From the NCBI GenBank assembly GCA_036346205.1, contig JARFJB010002472.1:7371501-7435500 (forward strand): a stretch of DNA of 64,000 bases, written 5' to 3'. This document shows, piece by piece, positions 23,596 to 36,517 of this stretch. The stretch's first letter is position 1. Each line of letters starts with the position of its first letter. The notes under the pieces are model-generated. The model did no database searches, was not told where the DNA came from, and saw only the letters and a list, made by a program, of their open reading frames with translations. Origin of the DNA: Vesta saturnalis (Eukaryota > Arthropoda > Insecta > Coleoptera > Lampyridae). The translations under genes and the position numbers were made by a program.

Positions 23596-24690
23596 TAGAA
23601 AATAGCAGGAGAACAGGGTAACAGATAAAGGTAAGGGTTCCCGGTGCTCAGTGGTTGGGACGCTTAACGATGTCCCTATGGACCAACGACACTTTACGAT
23701 ATTTTAATCATGTGCTGGTTGAAGCTACTTAATATCCATAGGGTTGATGGGGAAAACTGCCCCTAACGGAAGTTCTCTCAACACGCGTTTAGGGTAACAC
23801 CATTTCCACTTAAATGCTAACGCGCTATGTACCTCCAACAGCCGCCGTAATGAACTTAACACTCCTACACCTTAGCTAGGATTGACGCACACACATCTTT
23901 CACTTTTCGCCACATTGGATTTTTATCTCAATCAACCAACCAATAATAACAATATATTAAATTTTAATCCGCACCAAAAACGAACTGAAATTTTGTGGAC
24001 CGAACGGGAGAAATTGCATCATAAAAATAACCTGCCTGTTATCATTGAAATCGATATCCGCTAAGTTAATGATGTCCTTTCGACACTGGACTTTAAGGCC
24101 TCGTATCTAGAAACCTAACTCATTATTTGAAGACCAAAATTTTTATCGAATATTCCCGCACCCCGTCGTCGAAACGTTTTTAAAGCAGCAATCTATGCTT
24201 TTCTGAACTATATTTTAATATACAATAACAATTTTAATACGCATATAATTATCCCATGACGCAGTTAACGACAATAACTATGATTAACGAAAGTTTCGAA
24301 CACCCGTATTTACAAAGGAACTAATCTTCACTCAACTAAAATAGTAAAAGGGGATTTCACTATCTACCGATGTCAAAATGTACCAAATCTTACTTTAAAA
24401 CTCCGATTTATTACTGATAAATAAACCAAAACTATATTTCGTTCCCAAAATAAGGATTCTAAATGCGATCACCATTTGTAATAATTTCAAATATCTTCAT
24501 ATACGCATGGTAAAACGTTACAATCTAAAAGCTTCCAAAATTTATGCTTTATCACGTTCAGTTTTCCTGAACTATATAACATTTATGTTAATGGGTACTA
24601 ATGAACACCCTATAATTCGAAACTAAACACAAATATGCGATAGAATCATGCACACATGTGACAATACAACACAATATATTTACCTGTACT
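23596..24690. mobile_element. Unclassified insertion splitting the LINE
   Basis: About 1.1 kb of sequence separates two parts of one LINE protein: MYTVTV on the left and PVLTYRAENC on the right, which would be adjacent in the intact element. TA is present at both junctions (ACGGTA and ATTTA), so a TA duplication is possible. The insert has a GC-richer block with CCCGGTGCTCAGTGGTTGGG near 23640 and no recognisable coding region or terminal repeats. Confidence 0.5.
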
Positions 24691-25112
24691 TACATACAGA
24701 GCAGAAAACTGTATATTAAATGACAAGGAAAAATGAAGGGTTACAGCAGCCTAAATGAAGTTTCTAAGAAGAGCAACAAGACACACAAGGATGATGAATA
24801 ACAACACAATAAGAGTAGAAATGGAAGTGAAACCAATAGTGAAAAAATAGAGAACAAACAACTGAAATGGTATGGCCATGTACGTAGGATGGACGAAGAA
24901 ATAGTTCCGAGAATAGTTACTGAAATGAAAATGGAAGGTAAACGCGGAAGGGGTAGGCCGAGAACAACAACTAACAAGATTAGTGAGTGAACGCAGCAAA
25001 TCGATGGGGGAAGTGAAAGTGCAACAAACAATAGAACAGAATATTGCAAATGGGTGACAGATACTTATAAAATGAGCTATGAATCTGTATTGCTACCAAT
25101 ACAATTTCAATA
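24690..25112 (+). pseudogene. LINE remnant, C-terminal piece
   Basis: Continuation of the LINE at 22610-23595. LTYRAENCILND is followed by QLKWYGHVRRMDEEIVPRIV and EMKMEGKRGRGRPRTTT, the well-known C-terminal tail of insect endonuclease/reverse transcriptase elements. It ends about 25112 in CAATTTCAATAAAATAAAAAA, a plausible poly(A) end. Confidence 0.85.
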
Positions 25113-25114
25113 AA

Positions 25115-26555
25115 ATAAAAAAATTAGAACTATTATGTTCGCAAACTATTCAAAATTTTGAATGTCGATAGTGGCTCGACGCCCAAAGGACAAAAGGGTT
25201 TTAGACGAAGATGAAGAAGTTATTAAGAGTAGTTATTAAAAGTTTTTTAGCTATTGGGAGTTCGTTTGTGTTTATAAGGAATTAAATAAAAAAAAATTTC
25301 AATACCTCGTATTTCACGTATTTCTGTTTTCAATAACTCGTAGGTCTAATTTAGAAAAAGCAGCCAAGTTTTAAAAGTAAACTAGACAGTTTTTAGCCTC
25401 TCCTGAAAAATGAGGCAATTTTACTTACGAGGTATTGATTTGAGACCATCATAATGTTTCAGTTAAATTAGAAATAATAAGTTAATTTTAAAGTAAATAC
25501 TGCGGTCAATAACAATAACAACCATAAATATCTGATGTGGAACACCACACAACCTTCCAACCTATAAAATGGAAATTAAAAGAATGAAATAATTTTAATA
25601 ACAATTTTTTTAGGATAACTATGCAACCTCTCATAATAAGTTAATTACGAAAATAAGCAACACTATAAAAACAAAACCAATAATCCATGTCACGCAGATG
25701 TTTAAAACTTCATGTCTGACAGAGGTTATAAATATCTAACTTAAAATATTAAAAGAAATGAAACAATTTTAATTATAATTTTTTTAGGGTAACTAAGCAC
25801 CTCTTTTTTATCATTCATAACAAAAACAGGCAACAATCTAAAAACAAAAACAATAATCTATGACGTTCAAAACTTCACGTCATATAGAGATTAATATACA
25901 AACAAAAATTCCACAGCCACCTACTTCTAGAAGATATCAATAATATAGTTTAACCATTTTCATTCATATTTAATTAATTTTTAGACTTACCTTGCGTTAT
26001 GTTAAGAAACTTTAAATAGAAAAACTATGTAAATTTAAATTTTGTTTAAAAAATATGTCTATACTTTTTCTTATAAATTTAATCATTATTCAAATATTGA
26101 AAAAATTTGGACCAACACTTACATTCTACTCTAGGAATTGTTTGCCGTTAAATTACGCATCGTATCAAAAAATTGCATATAACATAATTAATCGGTATGT
26201 TTAAGGTCTATATCTAGGTATTTTTATGCCTTTGAAATACGCAGCTGTTTAGAATATTTGTTAGAAACCAAAAACTGCCTCTATAACCCCCCTCCAGGCC
26301 GCTGGATTTCTTCCAAAATCTAATCAGCAAATAAGCTTAAATACAGAATTTTAAGTACGCAGGTGTTTTCGTTCTGGAGTTATCGTGGATACTAACACAC
26401 ACTCAGACACACACAGACATCATCGCTGATCTTGGCGAAACTTGGCCAAAAGTTGTAAAATGAGGTAATAAGTCGATTTAGCGATAGTGAAAACAAAGTC
26501 GATTGCATAACCTTCTATACCTACATATGTACATGTAGGTTGGAAGGTAATAACG
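25115..26555. repeat. Non-coding; includes a diverged tandem duplication
   Basis: Two diverged copies of a unit of roughly 190 bp lie at about 25540-25735 and 25735-25900, both with AACAATTTTTTTAGG/GTAACTA, CAACA...TAAAAACAAAA and CTTCATGTCTGACAGAGGTT-like blocks. Near 26380-26500 the minus strand has a TGTCTGTGTGTG...CACGATAACTCC stretch that resembles parts of 37485-37560 and 51100-51180. No gene seen. Confidence 0.6.
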
Positions 26556-26560
26556 CACAT

Positions 26561-26566
26561 TTTAAT
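26561..26566 (-). promoter_or_regulatory. Possible RTEL1 poly(A) signal
   Basis: ATTAAA on the minus strand about 145 bases after the RTEL1 stop codon. It is the nearest hexamer variant I could find. Confidence 0.25.
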
Positions 26567-26708
26567 TAGATTTTATGGGAAACTGAAAATAAATTGGTTC
26601 TTACATCAAATGATTATAAGCGGTGATAATGATAAATCAAACAATCAATGTATATAATATGTAGTATGTATGCTGTAAATTATCAATATAAATAAAATAA
26701 TTGTAAGA

Positions 26709-26921
26709 CTATCTCATTTTCTCCCAATAGTTATTAAACATTTCTTTATGCCATTCCTTAATGTAAGGTTGTAGTCCTTGAATTAAATATCTGATATTGT
26801 ATTGACATAAAAATATTTCATTTAATTTCTTAGTAAATTCCTCAAAATCATCTTTTTCTTTATAAAACTTTAATGCATTTATAAACATATCACATTGTTC
26901 AGAAGTTAAACTTTTTTTTAC
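26709..26921 (-). CDS. RTEL1: RTEL1 last exon, harmonin-N-like domain
   Basis: Encodes VKKSLTSEQCDMFINALKFY, KEKDDFEEFTKKLNEIFLCQ, YNIRYLIQGLQPYIKEWHKE and MFNNYWEKMR then TAG (26711-26709). The helical pattern with YKxxDDFxxF and LIQGLxPYIxxxH fits the harmonin homology domain found at the RTEL1 C-terminus, a protein-interaction module. The protein ends here. Confidence 0.92.
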   Translation of the reverse strand, partial: VKKSLTSEQCDMFINALKFYKEKDDFEEFTKKLNEIFLCQYNIRYLIQGLQPYIKEWHKEMFNNYWEKMR

Positions 26922-29900
26922 CTAAAAATTTTTAATTCACAAACAGTAACAGTAAATATAAAATATTATTAATGTGAGACATACCAATGCCATATATTCT
27001 TGTGAATCAGTTGATACACCATTACTTCCATTAGACAAGCCATCATTTGAACATATCGTAATACGTTTTCTCTTTGATCCTTTTTTCTTACGATCATATA
27101 TAGTCACGAGACCATTAGAATTACCATTAGGAATAGATGAAACAACAGAGTTGGTACTAAAGTTGAAAAAGCCCTGGTGTTTTGTATTACAATTAGTACT
27201 AGTTGAACATTCTGTTTCTTCAGTTTGTGGAAGTGATCTGGATGAGTTAGGTGATGGCAACTAAAATGAATTAATTAGAATAAAATATGTATCGTAAACT
27301 GGGGTGACTTTAAACATAAGGGGTGTTATTGATCAAATGTGAAATTTTCAGATACGGTAAACCATAAATTATTGTGTGGGGGTGAGGTGGCAACACTGTC
27401 TAGCTTCTTATCTCACCATTCCTCCAACCAGATTCAATTGTCCTCCTACGTAGCATGTGAATAAGTTGAACAAAAATTTGCAGAAAATCACTGTGCTATT
27501 ACAGTCACGAAAATGTGAGTATCAAGTTTTTATATGTTAATGTATCATGTATGGGTAGCGGGTAGGTACCACCTAACGACACCGGGAAGGTGTAGACCTA
27601 CTTCAGGGAGTGGTGACCCAGCTCACGCGAATTCATGGTTTTCTCTGACCACCCTTGTCCAGAGAAACTACGTCCTCATATGCTAAATATACTTCTCATC
27701 CCTACATCCTTTCCTATCCCTAACCGTCTTAAAACCTGTCTGACCAGCCTGAAAGATCAAGACCAATAAACCTACAATCATTATGGAGAATTTTAAAAAC
27801 AGCGGAATTATATCTCAGGTGGGATGTAACTGTAAGAGATGTCGCACATAAAATGGGACATTGTGGGAATCAGGGAGTTAAAAAGATAAGGAGAAGAACT
27901 AATTATACTGAAAACAAACAACATACTATATATAGCAACAGAGATAATATAACAGAAGTAGTGGGATTCCTAATCAACACAAAATGGACAAGTAATATCA
28001 AAGCCATAGTGTCAATATCACCTAGAGTCGCTTATATATTCCTTCAAATTTCCAAAAGATAACAACTGAAAATAATTCAGATATATGCCCCAACAAGAGA
28101 CCACTCCAACGAAGAAGTGGAAGAGATGTACGATGACATAAGAAAAGTATTAGAAGGGAACAATGCACAATACCATCTCATCATAGAAGACTTTAATGCA
28201 AAAATGGGAAAACACCAGGACGGAGAAACATGTACAAGACAACACCGAATTGGAGACAGAAGCGAGAGAGGACGGGCGCTAGCAAATTTCCTAGAAGAAC
28301 AACAATTGAAAGTAATGAACACATTTTTTAGGAAGAAAGAACATCGTAAGTGGACTTGGAAGAGCCAAAACGGCATAGTCAAAAACGAAATAAAAGATGT
28401 AACACAGTACAAATGAGCGACTATAGACTAGTGAGAGTGAAGATAGTTATTAATACAGAACAAGAAAGAATAAAATATATGAAGTCACAAGTGAAAAGAA
28501 AAGAGAGGAGATCTGGAACAACTACCAGAAAAGTTTGAAAAGAATCTAGAAAGTAAATTGAGAATAAAACCAGAATCTTGCACCAACAGAAATCAACTAA
28601 ATGATTCTATAAATGTGAATTTAAAAGACGCAGTACAAAAAACGTTTAGAGAACGTAAAAATAATAAAAAGAATAGCAAACTATTAGATAAGACAAAGAA
28701 ACTAATAGAAAATAGAAATAAACAAGTAGGAATAAGTAAATTAGGAGGGAAGTAAGAAAAGTCCTTAGAGAATACGAGAAAATAATAAAGAACGTAATAT
28801 AGAAAACGACAAAAGGCCTAAAGTATTTAAGTAAAATCTCTCCCGAGGAAAATCGTTTCAGCCCCTGTCTATGTGATGAAGCAACGATGATAGTTCAAAT
28901 CTTAGTCAGAACAGAACCAATCTACATTAAAAGGGGTGTCCGACAAGGAGACACAATCTAGTGCAAAATATTCACGAATGCATTAGAAGACATTTTTAAG
29001 ACATTACAATGGGAAACATCGGTATTAATATAAATGCAGAATATTTGAATAATCTGCATTTTGCGGATGATATTATGCTGCTCGCGGAGAATGTGGAAGA
29101 CCTGGAAATAATGGTAATAGATCAGAACAGCGCAGCAATAAGTGATGGCCTAAACACCAATACATCCAAAACAAATATTATGTTGAACAGGAACCACGCT
29201 ACGCCAATTATGTTAATAACGAAAGGGAAGTGACGGTGGTCAACGAGTATACCCACTCAGGCCAAAAAATATCCTTTGAGAAAAATAATCAGGAAATAGA
29301 AATAAAAGGAAGAATACAGGGTGTCCCAACGATAGAGTAAAGTAAGTTTATGCTTAACTAGAATTATTTGTGTAAATATTGTATGGACCATGGGGTAGAG
29401 GTAAGAAGTGTGCATTTTTTAAATATTGGAAGTTATACAGGGTGTGCCAGAAAAGCAGGACGTGAAAAAGTATGATTTTTTAAATAGAACACCCGTATTT
29501 GATTTTAGTTTTTAATTCTACGTGTCCATACAAACATATTTTGTCATACAAAAGATTGGCTGAAAGTTTTAGTTCTTGAGATATTCGCGTTTAAAGATTA
29601 TTATGGTCATTTTCGTGGGGTTGATGAATGGGCAATTGTTCCGTTATTTCACAATAAAAAATTGATATTTCGTGTGAAAAATGAGTGATATTATACTAAC
29701 GTTTAGACCGAGTAGTATTTCTAATTTTCTCAACAGGGTGTTTGTTATAACCATTCAAATTTGAAAATTCTCAAATTAAAAAAATCAGTTTTTTTTAATT
29801 GCACACCCTATATATTTTTATTTCATTTTATTCGGGATTAAAAAATCTATCATTTTTGTCAAATATATCCTATATCTATCTTTGATAGTTTTCGAGGAAT

Positions 29901-32900
29901 TTCGATTTTTCTCACTAGCTACGTTACATACGATACTATAACATTATTGTGGATCGTGGTAGCCATGGAAAACAATTGCGACGAAATAAAACAAACCACC
30001 TAAGCGAGAATATTAACAGTTTTTATTAATGAGAAACAGTAATTCAATAATTATTCCACATTGCGTCTTAGTAAATGCTCAAATAGACGGCCTTCTTGCT
30101 GAATACACATATTGAGCCTTTTTCTCATGTTCTGTCTCACTTCGGATAACATAAGAGGGGTCACTGTGCGACAAGCTTCGCGAATTCTATTTTTCATGTC
30201 CTCCCTTGTTGTAGGTTTAATAATATACACCCGATCTTAAAATGTATCCCCATAGGAAAAATCCAGTGGAGTTAAATCGCATGACCTGGGTGGCCATAAT
30301 ATAAAGCCATTACGTCCTATCCATTTCTCCGGGTATTGCTGGTTCAAGAATTCCTTACGTCCCAATAAAATGTGGAGGTGCACCATCCTGTTGCAACCAC
30401 ATATTTAGTCGTCCTTCTAAATTGATATCCTCAAGTAACACAGGCAATTCTTCACGTAAGAAATGCAAATAGCTGCGGCGCGTTAATGGATCATCAAAAA
30501 ATAGGGACCGATAATTTGGTCATTAAGTATACCACACACACATTTAGTGACCAATAATTTTGGTTTTGAACTTCGTAGCCAAAATGGATTATCAATGGCG
30601 TAATAGTGCATATTATGCCGATTTACAGCCCCATTACTTTTAAACGTCGCCTCATCGGAAAACATTATGGAGCACAAAAGTTGTTATTTAATTGCAGCCG
30701 TTGATTAATGATATTGCGGAATTCAATTCGTCTTGCAAAATCCTCTTCTCGCAATTCTTGATGAAGCTCAATGTGATAGGGATGGTACTTATACTTCAGC
30801 GTTGTTCGATTCACGTTTGATTTGGAGGTATCACATATCGTCGCTAATGTTCTAGAACTCACTTGGGGATTTTCTTGAATATTTAATAATATTTCAAGTC
30901 CTTTTTCTTCATTAGCTGCCCTTTTATTAACAACTTTACGTTTTAAGTATTTAACACTACCGCTAGAATCAAATCTATCCATCAAATTTTCCAAGCCAAC
31001 AGTAGTAGGTATTCGACGTTCAGGATATTTCATTTTGTAGATTCGTTGTGCCAATAAAGGGTTTTTTCAGCCTCGCCCAACACGTATATCATATCAATTA
31101 ATTCATTTGTCGAATAATCCATAATTGATACAAGAATTGATAACAAGTTAAATGCGAAAACGACAAATTTAATATGTGTTTATTTTGACAAGTAGGAAAC
31201 CTTTGTATCTTAGTAACGCAATTATTATTTTCCATGGCTACCAAGATCCATGCAATGCAATGTTATCGAAAATAAAGTAGCTAGTGCGAAAAATCGAAAT
31301 TACTCGAAAACTATCAAAGATAGATATAGGATATGTTTGGCAAAAATGATAGATTTTTTAATCCCGAATAAAATGAAATAAAAATATATAGGGTGTGCAA
31401 TTAAAAAAAACTGATTTTTTTAATTTGAGAATTTTCAAATTTGAATGGTTATAACAAACACCCTGTTGAGAAAATTAGAAATACTACTCGGTCTAAACGT
31501 TAGTATAATATCACTCATTTTTCACACGAAATATCAATTTTTTTTATTGTGAAATAACGGAACAATTGCCCATTCATCAACCCCACGAAAATGACCATAA
31601 TAATCTTTAAACGCGAATATCTCAAGAACTAAAAACTTTCAGCCAATATTTTGTATGACAAAATATGTTTGTATGGACACGTAGAATTAAAAACTAAAAT
31701 CAAATACGGGGTGTTCTATTTAAAAAAATCATACTTTTTCACGTCCTGCTTTTCTGGCACACCCTGTATAACTTCCAATATTTTAAAAATGCACACTTCT
31801 TACCTCTACCCCATGGTCCATACAATATTTACACAAATAATTCTAGTTAAGCATAAACTTACTTTACTCTATCGTTGGGACACCCTGTACAATTGGATGG
31901 GTGGCATATCGAAAACTTAGTAGAATTTTTAAATCCAACTTCCCGCAACATCTCAAAACTCAAGCCTTTAGTCACTGCGTGCTACCAACTATGACTTATG
32001 TCGCAGAAACGTGGAGCTTAAATAAAGGAATGATGGAAAAAGTAAGGATTGCATAGAGGAAAATAGAAAGATCGATGCTAAAGGTACAGCTGCAGAGCAG
32101 AAAGAGGAACGAATGGATTAGAAGAAAAACAGCCGGGTGATAAACGTGGTAGAATACGTGGCAAGACATAAGTGAAGATGGGCCGAACATTTGATGAGAA
32201 CAGGAGACGAAAGATGGACCAAGATGGTGACAGAGTGGCGACCACGGACAACCAGGAGAAACCCGGGAAGGCCAAAAACACGATGGAGAGAATACAGTGG
32301 ATGGCAAAAACGAGTAATAGAAATGAGTGGAGAAATATTGGAGAGACGTATATGCAGAGATGGAGTGAAACACGTATGATGACGATGATGGTGTATGGAC
32401 AATAACTATTCTGTTAATTCTCGTTTCAGAAACAATTTTTTGCTTCATGGTGTCATTGATCACTGGACAGGAAGAGATCAATAACACCCCTCTTTCCACA
32501 TCTATTGCTGTTTTCTTATCTAGATTTGAACAAAATATAGTTCAGTAGATATTACAGTCTCTAAAGTATTCTCCATAAAATTCTTTGTATTTTTACAGCC
32601 TGGTTCTCACAATCGAAAATCAGGTGCCAGGCATTATCGCAACTACAATAGTGATATAATTCCACACGCATTAACAGCGGTTACCGAGGGAAGGGGGAGC
32701 TTCTGGAGAATTCAAAATATCGTACCCTAAACAATACATTTTACGGAATAATGGCATAAAACCTGGAAAAAGCCTGTTTTCAGTATAGAAGAAGAGAAAG
32801 CATTTGTCCAAGGTATTCAAGTGGTCTAATTGGGGCTTTCCAGTAGGCGAATGAGATGTGAAAATCCTTGTAAAGCACTATTTAGGTAGCAGAGAGATTT

Positions 32901-35900
32901 AGGAGCCACGTTTCGTCAACAATACACCTGATGTTGATTGGGTGAAATTATTTTTGAAACGACACAATAACGCACTGGGTCAAATAAGGCAAGAGCGGGT
33001 GTTACCAGGGAAACTATTGAGGATTATCTTAAGAATCTACCAAAAAGTCTGCTAAACGTGGAGCTACACAAACTATATGGTTTCTGATAATCCCGGAGAA
33101 ACAAAAGCTTTATACAGAAGAGTAGTTAAATATTCAGAATGGGTTATCAACCATTCAAAATTATCAACCACGGTGATGATGTGTGGATCCGCAAGTGGTG
33201 TGCTTTTGCCACCTTACATAATATACAAAAGAGAACATCTCTGGAATACATGGAATTATTGGAAGAGCACGGATCCCTAAAAGGTAACGAAGATATGTCC
33301 TACTAAAATTTACTGGAGAACAGTCAGCTGGATCTACATATATTAATGTGTGTTGTCATTCAGGCCTGTTGAGAATGAAGTCTCTTTGGTTTCAAAATCG
33401 AATTTAAACTCAACTTTAGCCACATCGAAAAGGGAAAGTAACATCCATCGACCTGAATTTATTTTCCCAAAGTTTATTCATATTAATGAATATTGATTTC
33501 ATTCTTGATAAAAATATGATATTTTGAGTTTGGAGTTTCATGTTTATTTTGTGATTTCTTTATTTCAAATTTTCTATACAAAAATCTTTGAAAAAGCAAG
33601 TTTTTGATTTGGTGTGAGATATATTAAATAGAATATTTTGCAACAATACTGAGGGTAGTGATCAATGTAGCCCGGATAATTAGTGGTCAAAATCAACCCA
33701 ACATGCGTTGTGTGAAGAAGTTGTTGACTGATTTTCACCGGGGTTACTTTGGTCATATGTATTGAGGTCTAATACAAGTCTATTCAATTTCTAGCACATG
33801 ATCCCAGTCCCCAGTCAGTCAGGCGACTTTGATCACCAGTTTTTCATGAATATGGATGCATATTGAACGCTGGGCGCTACATTTTATTACGCAAATCGAT
33901 AAAAAATCCTAAACATATAAACTGGAAAAATGGTTTTAATTGTAATAGTTTTCAAAAATTCAACAAAAATGTTTTTACGTTGATCAAAGCCACCCCGGAT
34001 TATGTTATTTAGAACTACTTACATTTTTTTCCGTATAGCGATAAAACTCTTTCAAATCTTTTACCACTTCACCAAAATTCTTTATAACTTTAATACGATC
34101 TCTAAGCCATAAAGACAATTGGGATTTTATTCTAAAACTAGTAAAGCGTGAATCTAATAACACTATAGAACCATAATCATGTCGATGTCTTATTATCCGA
34201 CCAATAGCTTGGTTAACAGCACGTGTAGCTTCTAAAGTATACCAATCGTCACCACTTATCATCTTCGGAAAAATAATAAATGAGATTGAATTAAAATTAT
34301 ATCAAAATACCTCTTTATTTTCTTGTTTACAGGTGTCTAAATATCTCCTTTTTAGTATTACTTTAGGATCCTTTAAGGGGGCGTAAGGTAATCCTGTTAT
34401 TAGAACAGCACGTCCGTTTGAGTCAGCAAAATCGAGACCTTCAGAAATTTTTCCTCTACAAACGCCCATAAAAATTGCACCTTTAAATTGAGGATTAGCT
34501 ACACGGGCATAATATTCCGCCATCGCAGTATCAAATGCTTCCTTTCTTCTAGGTTCAACAAATATTGCCTGAAATGACAATTATCAAACATTTTTGGCAC
34601 ATACACACAAACTTTAATTTAATAGCACTAATGTTTTAAATATTTCCACAATTATTTTTTTATAATTATTTATATCTCTACGCGTTTCAATACACGTATC
34701 ATTAACAACAGAAAATAACAAACAAGTAGGTATGGTAACACAATGTTACGGTAAAACAGCAAACGATGTAAATTATAATTCTATATTTAAAATATCTGTT
34801 AAAGGTGAATCTATAAGATCAATGTGTTTTGTTCATTAAAGGTTTATGAATTTCAATGCTTCAAACATCTGATTCATCTTTTATTACAAATATGAAAAAA
34901 CCTAAGGTATCTTATACCGTTTCAGAGATAATAAAAAAAGGATTTTTGGGAACACTTTTACAAGGCCGTATCTTATACAAGAGGCATTTTCGGACACATG
35001 TTTATTAAGAAACTATTGTTATTTTTAATGTTCCATTTACACTAGAAATTAGCGGAACGTTTATATATGTATATATGTATATATGTATATATGTATATAT
35101 GTATATATGTATATATGTATATATGTATATATGTATATATGTATATATGTATATATGTATATATGATATATGTATATATGTATATATGTATATATGTATA
35201 TATGTATATATGTATATATGATATATGTATATATGTATATATATATATGTATATATGTATATATGTATATATGTATATATGTATATATGTATATATGTAT
35301 ATATAGTATATATTGAATTGTCAAAGTATAAAAAACTCCTGAATCATGACAAAGGTACTGACGTACTTTATGACGTAATATTCCAAGACGCTTAGCGTTG
35401 CTTAATCAGCAGTTCCTTTCCTGATAAAAGAGTACACACTTATGTGAAAACCACGCCTCTGCCTCTTCATGATCGTAACGTTACTTCAAGTTCATAAACT
35501 AACAAAAGAAGTTGTGTTTCTGCACCAAGGTACCTATTTTTTTTTTAAATTAACGCGTGTCGGTTTTAAAGGTATTGGAGGTACTGTACCAAGTGTACAT
35601 ATATTCTAATGTCTCAAACCAATTCGATTGTGCCTGAATTTAGTTTAGAAAACGTGCGTTGTTCTTCCTGCAAAAATTATTTATCATGTTCACCAATTTT
35701 CCTATTACCAGATGGGCAAGATGTCTGAAAATTGTTCATTGGCTTGTGGAGAAATCAAGCCCTACCGACACTTGACTTTAGAAAAGCTGTTATTTAATGT
35801 AATTTTTCCATGTGAAAATAAAACTAATGGATGTCCGCATACACACAGATATGGAAAGGGTGATGATCATAAAAGTGAATGTGAATATGTAAAGATGCCG

Positions 35901-36468
35901 TGTACATTTTCCAATATTTTTAATTGTATGTGGATGGGAGTACTTGGAGAATTTTCACAACATATAACTTCAAGTCATTCTTCAATCATTCGTTCAAATG
36001 CCAAATTTAAAGTTGATCTTAGTTGTGATAAAGAAGAAGTTTTTATTGTGTCAGGTGATCCAACATTTTTGTTGTTAAATACAAATATGATTCAAAAACT
36101 AGTACTTTGAGTTACACAGTTGCGTTTTATGCACACGTTGAAACACAGTTTGTCAAGTGAAATTCTAAATGCATAACTACACTACACTAGTTATAATAAA
36201 GCAAAATTAAATGTAAAATATTATTTCACGATGAATATTGTAATGTAATAAGTAATTTTTTTCTTCTGTATCTAAGTCTTTATATGATATACTATTATAT
36301 AGGTAGTATATCGGCCTATATATACAGTATATATGTTTTGATATGATTAAGATTCTGTTAGAATCAGAAGGACTGTCATTTGTAACTTCGCAGATTAGTA
36401 ATATAATTAACTTGAATTCGATGATATTTCACACTTACTGTCGACACTTTAGCAAAATCCATATATAC

Positions 36469-36517
<49 letters not shown>

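Larger units (their letters stand above)
29317..31887 (-). mobile_element. 2.57-kb IS630-Tc1-mariner type element with 670-bp terminal inverted repeats
   Basis: Begins CAGGGTGTCCCAACG and ends with its exact complement CGTTGGGACACCCTG. TA flanks both ends (29315-29316, 31888-31889), and removing the element plus one TA restores the LINE reading GRIQLGW. The inverted repeats run about 29317-29985 and 31215-31887, very long for this superfamily. Three CAGGGTG motifs occur inside the repeat (29317, 29445, 29732). It carries a broken minus-strand transposase. Confidence 0.93.

Noticed and set aside
31996..32499. 167-codon minus-strand open frame
   Set aside because: It is the antisense of the LINE C-terminal coding region on the plus strand.
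35061..35324. Tyr/Ile repeat frames on both strands
   Set aside because: They are translations of the 8-bp microsatellite.
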